In this document: one piece after another, positions 63,915 to 64,000 of the stretch | How the letters are laid out: each line of letters opens with the position of its first letter | Position numbering within the stretch: the first letter of the stretch is position 1 | NCBI GenBank assembly: GCA_951812795.1 | Contig: OX638325.1 | Location: 2,070,277 to 2,134,276 of the forward strand | Direction of reading: 5' to 3' | DNA: 64,000 nt | From: an uncultured Dehalococcoidia bacterium | GTDB lineage: Bacteria > Chloroflexota > Dehalococcoidia > Lucifugimonadales > Lucifugimonadaceae | Translations under genes and position numbers: made by a program | Notes under the pieces: generated by a model | What the model was told of the DNA's origin: nothing | Database searches by the model: none | What the model saw: the letters and a program-made list of their open reading frames with translations, nothing else

Positions 63915-64000
63915 ATGCAGAGCACAAATGGATCAGTCAACGGTAGCGCAACTGCCGCGCCTCCACTAACCCCGGCGCAGGTTCAACGGTACAGCCGACA
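63915..64000 (+). CDS. Start of a ThiF/MoeB/HesA-type adenylyltransferase (truncated by window end)
   Basis: Only 28 codons are present. After a Gly/Ser/Ala/Thr-rich leader the residues read LTPAQVQRYSR, the conserved opening of MoeB/ThiF/HesA proteins (LTxxQxxRYSRH), which adenylate the C-terminal Gly-Gly of MoaD- or ThiS-like carriers. GAAGG lies about 9 nt before the ATG. The upstream Rrf2 regulator and the MoaD-like carrier elsewhere in the window fit a sulfur-transfer role. Confidence is limited by the length visible. Confidence 0.6.
   Translation, partial: MQSTNGSVNGSATAAPPLTPAQVQRYSR

Overview
The window looks like a chromosomal segment of a monoderm bacterium, most likely a Chloroflexota lineage close to the marine SAR202/Dehalococcoidia group. 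This is inference, from the primase zinc-ribbon style, cell-surface proteins with LPXTG-like tails, liv transporters and a set of sugar-acid enzymes; no rRNA is present to settle it. Housekeeping genes are complete, many starts are TTG or GTG, and intergenic spaces carry palindromic GC-rich repeats.

Layout. 1-5.2 kb: end of a dGTPase-type HD protein, then dnaG and rpoD as a replication/transcription pair. 5.2-7.2 kb: a short-chain dehydrogenase and an HtrA-like lipoprotein protease on the minus strand. 7.5-16 kb: a four-gene ABC operon with two very large FtsX-type permeases and two ATPases. 16.3-34.7 kb: the most striking region, six tandem paralogous surface proteins of 895-985 residues, each with signal peptide, Calx-beta-like domain, Ig-like domains, ZU5-like domain, LPPTG- or PPDTG-type tail and membrane anchor. 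Each has its own near-identical leader, and the units are separated by palindromic repeats. 34.9-44.1 kb (minus): trehalose-phosphate synthase/phosphatase fusion, a MoaD-like protein, a lone molybdopterin subunit of a xanthine dehydrogenase-family enzyme, and livM-livH-livF-livG without a binding protein. 44.3-46.3 kb: a YjhG/YagF-type sugar-acid dehydratase. 46.3-52.5 kb: K+ channel, purK, purE, PIG-L deacetylase, amidohydrolase, fmt. 52.8-55.7 kb: a divergent DnaA, oligoribonuclease, TenA. 55.75 kb: tRNA-Gly(CCC). 55.8-64 kb: enolase-superfamily dehydratase, NAD-dependent epimerase, zinc-ribbon membrane protein, plsY, PHP phosphoesterase, RNase Y, ribosomal protein L25, an Rrf2 regulator and the start of a ThiF/MoeB-type gene.

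How it fits together. The dehydratases (YjhG type and enolase superfamily), NAD-dependent oxidoreductases, amidohydrolase, molybdenum hydroxylase subunit and liv transporter suggest a heterotroph using sugar acids and other small organics. The six-paralog array is the best candidate for something undescribed. Its members are mosaics of one another, one lost 75 bp between short direct repeats, and a repeat element has invaded the 3' ends of four genes and now encodes their C-termini. Other unusual features are three in-phase 101-residue repeats inside RpoD, a DnaA lacking the usual Walker B catalytic acid, and an SDR whose YxxxK lysine is an asparagine.
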